This document shows, piece after piece, positions 44,062-58,761 of a stretch of DNA of 64,000 nt (position 1 is its first letter; the number at the start of each line of letters is the position of its first letter). Origin of the DNA: Edolisoma coerulescens (lineage: Eukaryota; Chordata; Aves; Passeriformes; Campephagidae); the NCBI GenBank assembly GCA_013397115.1, contig VWZW01006824.1, forward strand, positions 964,833-1,028,832, in the 5' to 3' direction. Both the position numbers and the translations under genes were made by a program. The notes under the pieces were generated by a model that had not been told where the DNA came from, searched no databases, and saw only the letters and a program-made list of their open reading frames with translations.

Positions 44062-44541
44062 GCGCGAGCCTGGGGGTGCCACCGCGTCCGCCTGCCTGCT
44101 GCCTGCCCCACAGGGGGAACCAGGCACTTCAAAGGGTGCTATGCTCTTTTTTCCTCCCCACCTTCCCAGAGGCTTCCTCTCCAGTTCCATTGATCCAATT
44201 CAAGAGAAAGATCCGTGGCTTTGAGGACCTGTTACCCCTTGCTTTATTTATTACACTGGAATAGTCATTTTCCACAGTACGTTCTGAAAACTAGCAGAGA
44301 AATCCATGTAGTCAAAGCAGTAAGCAAGGAGCAGCCTCCACTGAAAGTAACTGAAGAAAATAAACCCATGATTTCAAGCGGTCTACATATTAAGGTTGCT
44401 ACATATTTTAAATTTTATATCTATTAGATTTTTTTCCTTGTCAATTACCCAATAGAATTAAGACTGTGCTATACTATGTTGTGTGCTCAAACCCACCAAA
44501 TGCCACCATGCCCAACGGTTGCAAATGCTGAAACAAATGAC

Positions 44542-44547
44542 ATTAAA
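44542..44547 (+). promoter_or_regulatory. HMCN1: Possible proximal poly(A) signal ATTAAA
   Basis: ATTAAA followed within 10-20 nt by a T/G-rich stretch (GTTTGTTTGCAGG). A possible shorter 3'UTR form. Confidence 0.4.
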
Positions 44548-44990
44548 GTTTGTTTGCAGGTAATGAATCTACAGGAGAATTTGGAACCTTTGGTTTCCGT
44601 GCAAGCGTAGAGATGTTGCTATTTTTTTGGAAGAAAAAAACAACACGGCTACTTCTACTTTATAGAGCAGGTATTTTATAACTTGTTTTTACTCTGCCGT
44701 TCTGGTATAGCCATTTATTTAACCCAAACCCATATCCACTGCCATACTCCCAGCTCAGTAAATGGTCTGGGGTTTTACGCACATGGAACATTTTTCTCCA
44801 AAGGTGATGTAAGTTTGGTTCAATAATGTCAATACACTGTACACAAGTAATTTTGCCAAGATGTATTCTATTTTTATGGACGTGTATATATGTGGTTTTT
44901 CCTATGCGTATTTTCTATGCAGTATCTCAAGAGTGTTTTACAGTTAAGTTTGCATAAAAGGACAATGTCATTACAATGAAAATAATCAAA

Positions 44991-44996
44991 AATAAA
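44991..44996 (+). promoter_or_regulatory. HMCN1: Distal poly(A) signal AATAAA
   Basis: AATAAA followed by a likely cleavage zone around 45010-45020 and T/G-rich sequence (CTGGGAGTTTTATC). It is the canonical hexamer nearest after the stop, so I take it as the main 3' end. Confidence 0.75.
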
Positions 44997-45019
44997 GGTT
45001 CCTGACACCTTTGAGACTG

Positions 45020-48000
45020 CTGGGAGTTTTATCTTCGAAAAAATTCTTTTCCGTTTCTAAAGCTCTTGCCCTAAGTGCCAGGGGGCAATGCAGAACCAGG
45101 GAGCAGCTCCAGCTCTTTTCCCTCTTCCTGGCACTCTGGGGAATCTCTTACTAGATTATCACCAGCTTTAAAGTATATTTTTAGCCACAGGGCCAAATTG
45201 CTTCCCACTGCCATTCTGTCTCTATTCTTGTATATTGTTAACTAACTTTAGACATCCCCACTCATTGTGCCCTTGTTTTTCCTTCCCTTTCCAGTGCACC
45301 AAGTGAAATAGTCCCACAAAACGAGGATGACTTAAAATTACTTTGCACTTTATACAAAGTTATATTAGTGACAGACTTCAAAATGAACAGGTTTGCTTCT
45401 TGGAAACCTGACTTGAAAAATAAAAGCAGCTCAAAGAAGATAAATTCCATGAAAAAGATGTGAGGGAAGGAGAAATGAGAGTAAGTTATAATAGTACAGG
45501 TAATTTCCTCAATGTCTTTTAAGGATAAGAATCAGATTGAAAGTGATGTCCTCAAGGGAATCTAACTCCACTCCCAGAACACAAAAATTTCCACTCTGAC
45601 ATATTTTGTGAGAAGAGAAAAAACCCAACAGAGTTGACAGCCTTTAAAGGCAAAGGCAAATCTGACCCTAAAAGAAGTAATAGTCACTTACCAGATGGAA
45701 GCCACTTGATCACTGCCACAGCCACGGCTCCAAGTTTGCTTTCTCATCCAGGCTTTCCAGGAGCCAGCTCACGGAGGAGTTGCTTGTCCATGTGAAGGGT
45801 GTTCCTTACCCTGAGATGATGCCACAGGACTGAGGGACCAGTGAGATGTGGGTCACTGTGTGTGTGGTGGTTTTCACTCAGGGACTGGTTGAAGGGAAGT
45901 GCTGAGTAAAGGAGAACTTGTGCCATGGCCGTCTCTTCTTTGGGCATCTTGAGCTGTGTTACCAATTTCTCTTCTACTCCATTAAAAAGATTGCAAATAT
46001 GTTAAATTAGATCTTTGAGCAACTGTATCTGCTGCAGCTCTACCTCCACGAGCTACCTGGCCCTGTTGCTGACAGGCTGGAAAAGCTGCTGGTTATCATT
46101 AGTTTTCCTGATCTAACTCGAGAGGCAAGGGGCAGGTTAGTACATGTTTATGTGCCCATGTGAACTTGGGTGTTTGCTAAAGATTAAACATCCTGCTTTC
46201 ATAAATCTGAATTTTAAATGCAACAGCTATTCTGCCATGTTTATTACCTCTTTGGATAAGGCTGCCCAAACCTTAGATGCAGTTTTCAGTGTCTGGGAGC
46301 TGTACAGTCACTTTTTCCAAGCCCCTCCATTAGTCTGCAGCAAAATTTTCACTGTTAAAAGTTCCCTGCCATCCTGTAAAAGGGTGATGTGGTCACCACG
46401 TCATTTGTCACAAAACAATTTCCAAATGCCCTCCTGTCACAAACAACTAATTCTCTAATAACAGCATCCTGAGAGCAAAATGTGAGAATGTTAAATTCTT
46501 GTTAAAAGACACCACACCAGCAGAAAAAGAATATTTAAAAAATAAAGGGAGGTCTTAGGGAGAGCAATTAGTGAACAAATAGTTAATGCTCCACTGCTAC
46601 CTCGGGCCTGTACTACCTTCCTTCTGCACAAACCTACTTTTCCCACTGCTCACTGGATTTTCTGGAGCAGCATTTTCTCCTGGCCTGATAATCCCTGAAA
46701 CACTGTCCTGTGCTATGGGCTCCTGCCTCTGTTCCCGGGCCTCACCTCTGTGCAAACAGAGCAGCATTTCGTTAACTCCACTACCGGGATCAAACACACT
46801 CCGTGAAAGATCGCGAAAGGATTTTTCTCCTATAGAGAATTTGTGCGTAGGGGTGGTTCCAGGGTGACATCTGGTGGCACCCCATCAGCTGGGCACACAA
46901 GTCTCCTGAGGTTTCACCTCCTGTTGGGCACACCTTGGCTCCCAGCCACCTGCTTGCTGCAGCAGTGCCCAGAGCACTCAGCCCATGTCTGTATTCCAGG
47001 AAACATCTGCTGCATCCCAGCCTTCGCCAGAGCACAACCAGACTCACTCTTCCTCCCAAAAATAATCCTTTCTTGGTAAAGCCTAAAGGAAACTACATGT
47101 TAAATACAGCCCTTTGCAAAACCCCGTGTGATTCCTTCCAAATCTAAGTTCTAGGAGAGGAATAAGGCCAGAAAAGGAGTGCAGGGATGAAACCGGGGCC
47201 AACTGGGGCCAGAAAGGATGGAAAATTTACAACCACCACCTGTTAAAGGGTGACTGATTCCCTAATGCCAACCCCACCACAGCATCAGGTTTCTATATCT
47301 CACACCCACCATACGAGGCAGGTGATCAGGAACCAGAGGCAGATAAGGAATGCCTGTCACACCTTCCATAGGGATCCAGCTTGCCAGCCCCTGGAGAGAG
47401 GAAAGCAATCTACTGGGTTTTTTTTTTCTTTCACACACCGGCTGAACTAAAATGCTACTGCATGGGTACAGTAATGAGCTTGTGCTGGATGCACAGCACT
47501 GTGGGCTAAAGGGAAAACACGTCATCAGGTGAGATGGATGCTCAGCAAAGACCAGAGCAGCAATGCCTGACTGGGAAATGTCCACTTCCAAGTCAGATCC
47601 AGAGAGTGGGTGCGAAACCAAGCTGGATGCTGAGTAACGCGGCCGTCATTGCTCACGTCGGCGGGGCACTTACAGGCAGGACTCTGCTCCGGGGTCCAAG
47701 GGGGAGTTCTGGTGCCCTTTGACTTCAGAGGCATTTCTAGTTCTGGCAGCTCAAATCTAAGGCTGCTGCCAATAAAAACTTGGCACAGTGCAACAGCTGA
47801 AATCCATGGATTATCTTATGAGGCTGGAATCCCAGTGCCCGCCCTGCTGTTGCCCAGGGGTGGGAGCAGGACACACAGCACCGGCTGTGGGATCCCCCCA
47901 GCAGGGGTGCCGAGAAGGCACCTGGCACATTTCCAGTTACCAAATGTACAGATGGGCAAGGGCTGCTGGGCAGTGCCACGCTTTGTTTCTGCAGAGAATC

Positions 48001-49860
48001 CTGCGGGCAGATAAGGCTCTTCCAGCTCTGTGGGCTTCGGCCTCTGCTCCAGCGGGGAGCTTTGATTCAGCCCAAAAACAAAAGGATCTCATTGCCATCA
48101 CTCAGCACTGAACACTGAAGTCTGGATACTTAAAGCACCTTCTTCACCAACATCCAGTAATGCTGGAGAGTCTGAATGGCTTAAGTGCAGCTGTATTTCC
48201 TGAGGGGAAATCAGAGACATTTTCAGCTCTTGCACATGCAGAAGTTCCCAATTCATGCAGAGCTGCTGCTCCACAGGGACTACAAGAACTCTTAGTGAAT
48301 GACTTTATTTGCCCCTTGTAACTCTGGGCAGACTGAGAGGCACAGGCCTCTGGGTGTACACTGGGACAGCAAGGAAACACCAGAGCGTGCCAGCTGATGG
48401 CCAAAGCTGAATGGGGCCTTAGGCATCACACCTCCAGCAGCACTGCACTAATCATGTCAACATCCCAGCAGTGCATCCAGCCAGGCCCTCTGAATAAGGT
48501 TAAATGTGATCCTAGCTGGCTGCAGATTTTTATAAACACATTTGCATGTCTGGACACACTTAACACAACTCCAGTCACTTCTCAGATCACTGGGTTCAAT
48601 GTTCACATCTTCAGTGCACAACTGGTGCCAGATCCTTCTGCTTTGAGAAGTTTAGAAAGGGAAGCAAAGGAGACTTGCTTACAGATAAAGGCATATGGAT
48701 AAAAAAAGGTGCTCTTCAGCACTAACATAGATTCAAACTATCATTTATGAATAGCTAAATGATGGGGGCATCACAAACATCACCAAGCCAAGGGGCTGTT
48801 CAGAATACAGAGCAAAGGTCAAGAAGTGCTCTGAAGTAATGCTGTGCAAGGAGAAGATGATCTGTTATTTTTCACTGTACGTAAGCAGTGCACATCTCCT
48901 GTGGTTCTCGATAGCTTAAGTGGTCTTGCAATGCCATGAGATGCAGCTGGCTTCCTTATTAATAACTTCTCATTGCTAAGGACTGAGACAAGCTCCCCTC
49001 CACACCTTTTAACAGCTTACAGCACAGCAGTCACACAAACCAAGTCCTGCCCTCCTGCTCGATCACAAGAAGTGTTTCAAGGACCCCTCTCATAGAAAAC
49101 ACCTGAGAGGTATCAAGAGATCTGCACTGCACGGCCCATAATTCAAACAAGGCCAAACTCCTGCCATGCAAAACTGTAGCAGAGCCACTGGCAAACACAA
49201 AGTTGTAGGTAAAAGCTTCAAAAAATGGATGTATCTAATTTGGGGTCTCCAGCTTCAGAGGCAAAACCCACCAGCATCCCTGAAGAAAAGAATTCTATGA
49301 GTATTCCCCATTACCACTCTCCCTGATTAACACAGTGGCACATAAAAAAAGTCCAGTTCCAAACAATGTCAAGGTTCCTTCATAGGATTTTAGCTGCATT
49401 GTCTCTGGAATCTGCTGCTGCAGATTTGAAAGATGAGGTTTGCAAATGTGGGAGAAGAATGAGTTCCCAAATACCACAGGAACAACTGGAGTGCGCCAGC
49501 TCTTCACATAAAGCAGGCAAAGGAACAGGACTTCCCCATGTCCTGGGAGGAAAATGCAGAGTTCTCTGGTAGATGCTGCGTGTCTGAGTGAAATGGAAGA
49601 AGCAAAAATAACACGAGAAAATGACATTAAAACACACACTGAAGGGACTACAGGAGCCCCAGTGATAAGCAGGGGAGGACAAAGCTTCCTTGCACCAGAA
49701 CCAGACAGTTTCTGCTGAGATGTCCTAGCAGCTCCCACGCTCAAGAGCTTACGGGAAGGAGATGGGCTGAAAAAATCTGTGACAAAACCATCACTTCTTC
49801 AATTTCTCTTCTACTTAAAAGAACTGGACTTTAAATATAAGCCTTGTAAATAACTCTGAT
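45020..49860. other. Intergenic DNA downstream of HMCN1, first part
   Basis: No coding exon, RNA gene or CR1 recognised. Open frames up to about 150 codons (for example 49295-49744 on the minus strand) have no domain, no biased composition and no splice context, so I treat them as chance. Confidence 0.7.
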
Positions 49861-49874
49861 TGCATCAAATTTAT

Positions 49875-49912
49875 TCATCCTTCCTCATCTGTCTCATCCT
49901 TCCTCATCTGTC
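49875..49912 (+). repeat. 19-bp tandem duplication
   Basis: TCATCCTTCCTCATCTGTC occurs twice in a row. Confidence 0.9.
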
Positions 49913-52900
49913 TGCGAGGGGAATTAGCTCATCAGTATTCACTGTTTACCAACCCTTCAGGCCAGCCTGCTTTTCTCAGCTGCTGTGGCCTTGTTGAAAA
50001 GGAAATATTGGTGGTTTTCTTACTGGTTGCTCTGCAATGCTCTCAGTGATGCAGAGACTGATAGAGAACCTCAAGTTGGGTGTAACCCTGCAAAGCCTTT
50101 GCCAAAATATTACCGTTAACATTTCACAGCTCGTGTTTTGAAAAATTTTTGGATGCATAAACAATGTTGTCCTGTAATAGACAAGGCTCTAACACAGAAG
50201 TGGTTTGTGTTCACCAGCCCAAATGCACAGCAAGGTCATATCATGGTGTTTTTACCACCTGTAGTAGCTTTACTACAGACAAGCAAAGGGCCATCAGCAA
50301 TTACCAAAGAGCCACAACTAATGAAAGCCAGTCATAGCCTTGCTAAAAACCCCAACTGCCTTAAAATTGGACACCTCAGCTAATCAAAATCTCTCTTAAT
50401 CATAGAAAAGTTCTCACCAGATACTACAAGTAATAGTAAAAGCTAGGTTTTACTTAGAGCTGATGTAACCCGAATGGTCCTGATACAGATCTAAAAATGA
50501 TAAAAAAGACAGAGGGGCCCATTGCAGAGTGAATTACCACAGCATGTAAAAACATACCTGCAGAGCAGCTAATGGAAACAGGCTGAATTTAGCTGAGAAC
50601 CAGCTTTTTGGAGAAGTAAAGCTGGTTTTGGGCAGTCAGGTTCAGCAGTGAAGTTCAGCACTGCAAGATTAGCCCCTGTCTGTTTACAAAGCCCAGCTGG
50701 TTATCTAAATAAATCACACAGCACTTGTTTTGCTCCCACCTTGTGCTCTAGAAAGGAATTAATAGAAAATAACAATCACCAAATCTCCAGCCTGAAACTG
50801 GAATTTAAACCAGTCATGTTAAGTCTGAGACATGTTCATGATTTAGACCCATGTGAGTAAATTGCCCATTTTCACATGTTTTTGCAGTATTTTGACAAAG
50901 TTCTTTGACCACCCAAAGCTGAGCTGAGAAAAACACAATGGATGTTTGTTCCACCTGGCAAACCCCAAACTCTCCCACTTTTCTCTCATCATTTGTGTCT
51001 TTCAACAAACGCTTCTGATACTCAGATACACATCCAGACATCTTCAAATTAGATATTTGGTCCCAAGTTCACTGAAGTCAAAATGAGCATCAACTTCTCA
51101 GCCACCTCTCAATGACAGCAGTAACCTTTCCTCTGACCACAGCAAATCCTTTTCCCCCCACTCACAATTACTCTGAGTACTGCTACAAAGACCTTGATCT
51201 TAGTCTACTAACAAGCTGCTACTTCTTTCCTTTCAAGTCCTCTACAGCCTGTCTCTACTGCCAGGATTCAGCCTTGCTAGACTTCCAGATCTGTTTGCTC
51301 TTCCTCTCAAATTGCCCTTTTTTTCACTTGGCTGGAGTTTGCTCCTTGCACAGAACCACTTCATTTTGATCTTTCAACTCTTTCTCCAGAGTACTCCTCT
51401 GCTGGGGTGTCATTAGAGATATATACAACAAAGATAGTGAAATGCATAACTACAGGAAAGGAGTCCAACACCATTTTCTGTACAAGTTATCTAAAAAATT
51501 CATTTTGGAAGCTATTAAACACCTCCCAGTGTAACATCATGTTGGTAAACAGCACTTTCATAATGATTTCCCTTACGAGAGGGTTGGTTATTGAGCTGTT
51601 TTTCCCAGTTTTACAAACTCCATATCCACAGACCAGATAAACTCCATTCCATTACAGACAAAGGTGTGTGTGCATGGATTTTAGGACCTGTTCCGCAATG
51701 TGCCCCTGGGGGAAGGGCAGGGTGTTCCTCTGGCTCTCAATCTTATGTAGTATCTTATGAGGGATGCACTGATATTTGCCCACTGATACCACCCCAAAAC
51801 CCGTGATGGAGAAGTATTCTCAAACATGAACTCAGCTACCAACAAACCAGAGTTGTACCTGGCAGGATTGACTGGAGGAGGCCTTGTTGCTCCACAGGAG
51901 GGGACAGTGACAGAGTAGTGGTGCCGAAGGAAGGACCCACTGGTATCAGAAGTCTTGGACTGCAGGTGGCCCCATGAGACTTTGCCATTGAATATCAGAT
52001 GCTGCCACTTGCACTTGCAGCTCCCAAATGCTGATCATGGAGACAAAAATTCCCTAGGTCAGAGACATCCGTGAACATGAGGGACTCAGAAGTACCAAAC
52101 CTCCAGGAGTCACAGACAGACCTGTGGTACATTTAAATCGGGAAGGGCATCAGGGTATCCACAAACACCTAGTCATGTTTACTTTACACCATGGATTTAT
52201 GGATTTAGTTCAAGTGGGAGCTGTCACCAATTCCTGAACCTCCTGAGCAGCTGCTTAGAGCACATGAGCACTTATCAGTGCACCCACAAGCCCACAGCAC
52301 ACTTGGACAACTTCAAATCGAAACCAGAATTTAAGTCCATATTTGCTGAAACAGTGGACAGGTATTTTTTGTAAATATAATTGGGATTTCATTGTTTTGT
52401 TTTGATTTTTCTTAAGATATCAGAACATAGAGCATGAAAAAGCTCTGCTACTTAACAAGCACGCCTACAGTTACAGGTTTGAGCTTAGTTCTGAACTTCT
52501 GGGATGAAATTCTATTTTTTTTCAGTATTGTGTCCAGCACAAAAGGAATATGTACTTGTAGGCTTTAGAAGACTGTCAGCAGAAATAATGTTATATTAAT
52601 TACATATATCACATGAGAGTTCATGTTCTCACATGGAGATGGAAAAAGCTCCCTTACAAATACCTGAACAAAGCATTGCATACATGCCATGCATTCTTAT
52701 TTTTTTGTTAGTTACTATACAATTTCACCTGGAGTATTGTATCCTGTGTCCCCATGTTCCAAGTAAGCTGTAGATTCCCATTGAGAGAGACTGACATGAA
52801 AAACAACCATTGCTGTTGCTTGAATGGTTACAGGTCAGATAGCCCTCTTCTATTGATAGATGTTCTCAGAAGACTGAGATTTTAGATTAAATCTGTTGTA

Positions 52901-55900
52901 TTTTAACAGTAAAAAAAAAATCAAATAGTTTAAGAATTATAATTTCTGTGTCTGTAGCAGCACTGATATGTCAGTTATTCAGTCAATTTTCTATTCCAGT
53001 TTTCCATAGACATATTTTGTAAGTAAAGATAATCTTTGTTTGCATTTACCTATTATGCAGTGGTTGTTTATTTTTAAGCTGTTCTGGTCCTGCATTAAGT
53101 ACATTTACTTTAATAAGATGAGCAACAGTAGTTGTAAATCAGAACATCTGGAAATGCCTGCAATCTGCCAGACAGTCTTGTGCAAGAGTAACTTCTCCAA
53201 ATAAATGTTATTTGCAATGCTCTTTAATATTATGCCAGATAAAGCGATTATAAAAATGTAAAAAGCCTAAAAGGATGGGAGTAACATCAAATCCCTGAAA
53301 TCATCACCAAGTGTCCGTATTTTCTGAAGTTCACATATGAATCACAAGCAAACTACTGTCCTGGCAGGACCCAAAGGTCCCAGAAGGGGAACATGTACGA
53401 TGTTCACAGGGGAAAAAAAGGAAAGAGAAAAATTGAGCAAAACCTACAGATTATCATGTTCTATGGACAACTTCATTGTCCAAGGGAGTGTTCATAGATT
53501 AACTGAGACAGTTAAGGGTGACACTTTTGAATTAAACTGCTTTCATTAACAAATGCAAGATTGGAATGGACTTCAAAAGAACATCAGCATGATCTTATTT
53601 ATCATTAGGCCAATACCAATATCTCCTTTCATTAGGACATAAGTTACAAGGTTATAAAGAGGAACTAATGGCAAATATCTATAAGTTCCTACTCTTCACT
53701 ATTTAATGATGTGATTTTGCTACAAACTAGGCAAGCTGCTTTTAAATTATCTTGTATTAACCTAAAGCAGTGTTTCAGAGAGATCATCTTTGTCATTGAG
53801 ATATAAGTTTAAATTTTAGCTTTGGTTTCAAAACTGGATTAAATGGCAAACTAGTACTGTGATCAAAATGCTCTAACAGCAACTACAATTATCTACTTAA
53901 ACATTGCTTCTGAGACTAAAAACACCCAACACAACAAACAACTGGTTGGGAAACTCTGTTGAGCAGTAGGAGTGAATATTTTTCACAATTTTAGACACAG
54001 AAGGCTGCAGATGCTACACACCTTATCTTTTACAACTACTGGGGTGGTTTTTCTGACTCTTATTCTCATCAAACTTTGCTTAAATTTCACAGTTAAAGAG
54101 AAACCAATAATAGAATGACAGAGCTCACAGAAGTGGAAAGACAAATTTCAGAGGGGTGACTGAGGCCTTCTCCCCTCTCACTCCAAGCCACTGAGAAAGC
54201 TGAAATTACCCCAGCAGAAGAGGGAGTGAAGTAAAATACTGGGGCCATTAGCAGTTGCTCTGCAGCACCAGGAAGCTGGGAAATGAGTGGTTTTGCCTCT
54301 CCATTAATTATGAAATGGCAAGGTTTTACTGGCTGCCCAAAGAAGACTCCAACAGACGGCTGTGATACACGACTTAGTAAATGGAAATACATCAGATCCG
54401 TTTACAGTGAAGTAATGTCTCCTAAATAACTGTCCCTGTGCTCTACTGTCTCACAGCAAGAGCCTTCCAAAATCCCCTCAGGTTCCTGCTACAAGCTCAG
54501 CTTCATTGTGCTCTCACGGCAATGCAGACTGAGAGCGCAGCCAGGGAGGGACACAGGGAAGGAACTCCTGCCACCGAGATCCTTCTCCCACCTTGTTCAA
54601 AAATGCATCCAACTCCCTCTTAAAAGTCGTTTGGTCAGCAGGCTGTTCCCATGCCTCAGTGATATAATGCTTAAGCACCTTCTTCTAATTTCCTGCAATC
54701 TTTCTTACAAAGTGCTTAAAATGATTGGACTTTGGCTGCTGTTGCTAAAGGTTTTATGAAACTAAAGGTTCAAATAATTCTCTTCCTCTCGGTCCCTCAG
54801 ATCGTTATTGCCTGGAGATATTTATGCACAGAAATCAAAGCCCTTCTTTGCTAGGATTAACAAACTAAACTCCTCTGTGCTTTCCTCCTGCATCTTTCCA
54901 TTACTTTATTTATTATTGCAGCCTCTTCTCATTTGTCTTATTTTCAGTACCTTGTGCTCAGGCAGCCAAAGCTGCTCACAGTATCCCATATCAGTCTAAA
55001 AATATAAACCAAGCCCCATGGTTTGCTTTCACTGAATCCCGGCCCCTGAATTTCTGAACTGTGCTGGTCTAAATGTCACCAGAAGAGTTTCAACAGCGTG
55101 TCACAATATTGGGGCAGATTTATCTGGCCACACAGTGAAGTTCGCTGAGTAACCCGAGCCCCCAGGAGCAGAGCACCAGGGCGTTGCCATGAGGTAACGC
55201 GGAGTCATCAGCCCCAGCCGGAGCCCTGGAACAGACTGTTATGAGCATAACATCACCCCGAAAATGGTGCCAAACTTCTGCAATCCTTGCAAATTCCACA
55301 GCCATCTCCCCCACCCCCCAGGATTCCCAAAGACAAAAACACTTAGGCCAATCTGCTGGCAGGGAGGGCCGTTCCCGGCCCGTCCATGAGCGAGTATTCC
55401 AGGCAGCGCCTGCTGCCCACGGCCTGGTAGCTGCTCACTGATGCCAAATCCTCCTTCTGCTCTCACGTCCTGTGTCTGCAGCCCAGCCCATTCCCATCAA
55501 CGCCCCGCCGGCCAAACAAACCAGCACATCATCTCCACCAGCACCGAGGGACTCCCTGAGCACCCAGAGCCTCTCGGGCTCTGCTTACGCCTTCCAGCAG
55601 CTCCTTGACCTTCACTGCCCAGGTTCAACTTGCCTCCTGCTAAGTTCTCATTAATGCCATATTTAAAATTCTCCTGAACCGGCCCCATTTCTCACTAGAT
55701 CTAGTAATGCAGCTGGTTAAAACACAAGGCCACCCCAGCACGGTGCACCCTCTAGTCACCTGTATTTCAGTTAACTGTAGGTGAAACAAAAGGGCTCGTC
55801 CCATTTGGACACCACCTACAAACCAGGATAGTCTGATAACAATGCCAGTCTGTCCTTCATGTTTTCCACATCAGGAATACTGCAAAGAAACACGACAACC

Positions 55901-58760
55901 ATCTCAGCAAAGCTTCAAGACAATATTCAAGATTTGTACATATTCTGAAACCATTGTGAAACTCCTGGGAATTTAAAAGCATCCTAAGGTTTAAAATTTA
56001 TTATGCACAGATGGGAAAAAATGCTTGGATGTTTTGTGGCTTTTCACTTAGAGGTAATAGGCTGGAATACATTCCAATAACATCTATTATTTTATGTATA
56101 TATTTTACTGACATAAATAACTAATGATATGATAACTAATATGATCTTTTCTTAGGATCATTTAAGTAACTACTTGTTGCAAGGTCCTAAAGGAAATATT
56201 TATCGTTGCATTTATAAAGTACTCAAATAACTCAGTTTTCCTGTTTGGTCTTCAGTCTGGGCAAAATAGGCACAATTAATATTCAAGCTTCATCAGAGCT
56301 TCATATAAGCTTGGAAAAATATATTATCTCTGTTCTATTTCAGAAATAACCCCTTTAACCTAGCCTGTGCTCACAGCTCTAGTATTTGTATATAAAAATC
56401 ACTGTAAAGCATTAAAAGTAAGCATCAAATGGATTTGGAATTTAAATACTTATGTCTGGTATCTGAAATACTTTCCTTATAAAAATAATTTTACTCAAGC
56501 CAAAGTCACAAATTTATCTTTCTCTAGGCTTAATGGAGCTAAAAAATATTCATAGAAACAGATGAGAGTATGTAGCACATTAACCCAACTAAAAAGGTCA
56601 AACATGCCCAAAACACAAGGAGACGCACCTTATCTCTATTTATAATTTAGATCTGTCTAGTTTAAACTCATCTCATTTCACACAAGAACAGGTTTATTAA
56701 GATACAATACCTTCACAGGAACTCTTCCTCTGCAAATAAAAGTTGCATCTCTTTGGGCATTCTGAAATTAATTTCCTAGAATTTGACAGACAGCCTGCAG
56801 TCCCACTGCTTTAGCTTCTCCATCCTTACACCTTTTCCAGCAATTCTTCCTCTAGTAGATGTCAACTTTATGGATTCTAAGGATCATTTTGAAAATGTGG
56901 TGTTCATATCACAGTTACATCAAATTACTTTAATCTAAAAGTTAAGCTAAACATTTAGAAGGACTTGCTGGTCTCCTGAACACACTGGTGAGTTTGGAGA
57001 ATATCCTTAGTTGAAATGTATGCTATATTCTTAGATACTCTTGAAGAATTAAGGAAGAAAAGATTAATTAAAGCATCAAGAGCTCTGAATATCCACTGAG
57101 CTTGGCACGAAAGGCTGAGCAAGACACTTCCCTTTTCAGCTCCTTTTCCTTTCAGTGTGTTCAGGACAACCAAGAAGCCATGATCAGGCACCAGGAGAGG
57201 ACCATTGCAGGATCTTTCTTTGGGCTGTTCTTCCTCACAAGGCCCCACATTCATCTGAGAGTTCATTTTCACTGCTATTTCACATCACTGTGTAGTCACT
57301 AAGCTCCTGTGGGATTGGCTTTGGCATGGTGTTACACTGAGCTTTCCCATAAGTTGTGTCTGTCCATCCTGCTCATTTCTCACATCCTGCATTTAACAGC
57401 AGCAAGAATTGGGCTGAATCATTTACTGAAGCCCAGGCAGAGCAGGGGCTCTGATGTTCATTGTCTGTATTTTGGCACATGCACCTCCACTACATGTTCA
57501 AGGTTTTCACTCCTCAGCAGAAAAGGAAGCAATTAGCAATGTCATTTTCTTACTGACAGGATTTCTAGAAGGCCATGCTTTAAGCAGCAGTTATTGTATA
57601 TTATTATAGTTAGGCAAATTCTTTTCTTTCCAGTCTGATTGAACCTTTATGACATTTGTTTTTCAGGCACAGCACCCATAAACACAGGATAAATGATGTT
57701 TTCTTGTAAGAATATGTTTATGTCAACCCATATTCTTTACCAGCATCCCTAGGATTTTCTTTTATTTTCTGAAAACTAACTTTGAGCAAAGGTTGTTGCC
57801 GATTCCCTGAGCTCAATCTTTCAGGAATAGAATTGTCTTAAGGGTGGTGCATTATTTATGATTTTCATCTTCAAACCAACTGCTTTGGTCACAAAAACAT
57901 ATGACTCATTCTGAAGTGAATAAAAGAAGGCTGCCTGTAAGGAGTCACATCCTCTAGATACATCTCTGATGATGTACAGAAATAAAATTTTTAGGTGCAG
58001 AGGGAAAGGACTTCTTCTTGTGGGGTCTGAAAAGCACCTTACTTTTCCTTTGGAAGAAGAGAAACTTGTAAGGATGACCTGCTCCTTCCCTTAAACACCT
58101 TCTCCTGGCATGTTCCTTACAAATGCACCTCCCTCCTCATGTTGGAATCTAACATCCAAAGCCTGTTCTAATCTTTTGGGATAGGGAGAGAAAAAAAAAA
58201 AAAAAAAAAGAGATTCCTCCCCACTGTCTATGCTAGAAAGGGAATCTTCACAGTCCAGCCAAGGGAAATAGTCTTTCTTCAAACTGGGCTTTTATTGCAG
58301 GCAGGTATTATCTATAAATGTGTCAGCCCATCGGAGAGTGATGCAAACTGCTCGATTCTCTGCTGGAGAGATTTTCTTTTCCTTTCAGTCCTAATTACAG
58401 GTCAGAGTCCCTCAAAAAGTTGAGTGAAAGAGCCATCAGCACAGAGAACACTGTGACAGAAACAGACCATGTTTGGTGACACGGACTCATTCTCAGGTGT
58501 CAGTTACAGAAGATACAGGAAACTGTTGCCAGACTTTGGTGTCCCTTTTCCCTTGACAGCGATGCCAGCCAAGGCATAAAAGCCTGTCAGATGCACTCCC
58601 ATGCTGTGCCTTGGGAAAGGGAAAGTTGTCTTTTCCTCTTGCTGACTGGTGATTAAACATGTCCCAGAGCACAGCAGTTGATAGCCCACGTTCTTCTCCT
58701 GGACAGGCATCATGTTCATATATTCTATAACAGGTGAGTGAGCTGGGATGGAGAGATGCC
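49913..58760. other. Intergenic DNA, AT-rich middle part
   Basis: No gene or known repeat recognised. The stretch 52350-53330 is especially AT-rich. An A19 run lies at about 58190-58209. Confidence 0.7.
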
Positions 58761-58761
58761 G

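Larger units (their letters stand above)
44062..45015 (+). other. HMCN1: HMCN1 3' untranslated region
   Basis: About 950 nt, GC-rich just after the stop and AT-rich afterwards. It contains several ATTTA pentamers (for example near 44715) and two candidate poly(A) signals. The exact end is inferred from the distal signal. Confidence 0.75.

Noticed and set aside
58190..58210. A19 run as the tail of a retrocopied gene
   Set aside because: No coding remnant or target-site duplication is visible next to it.
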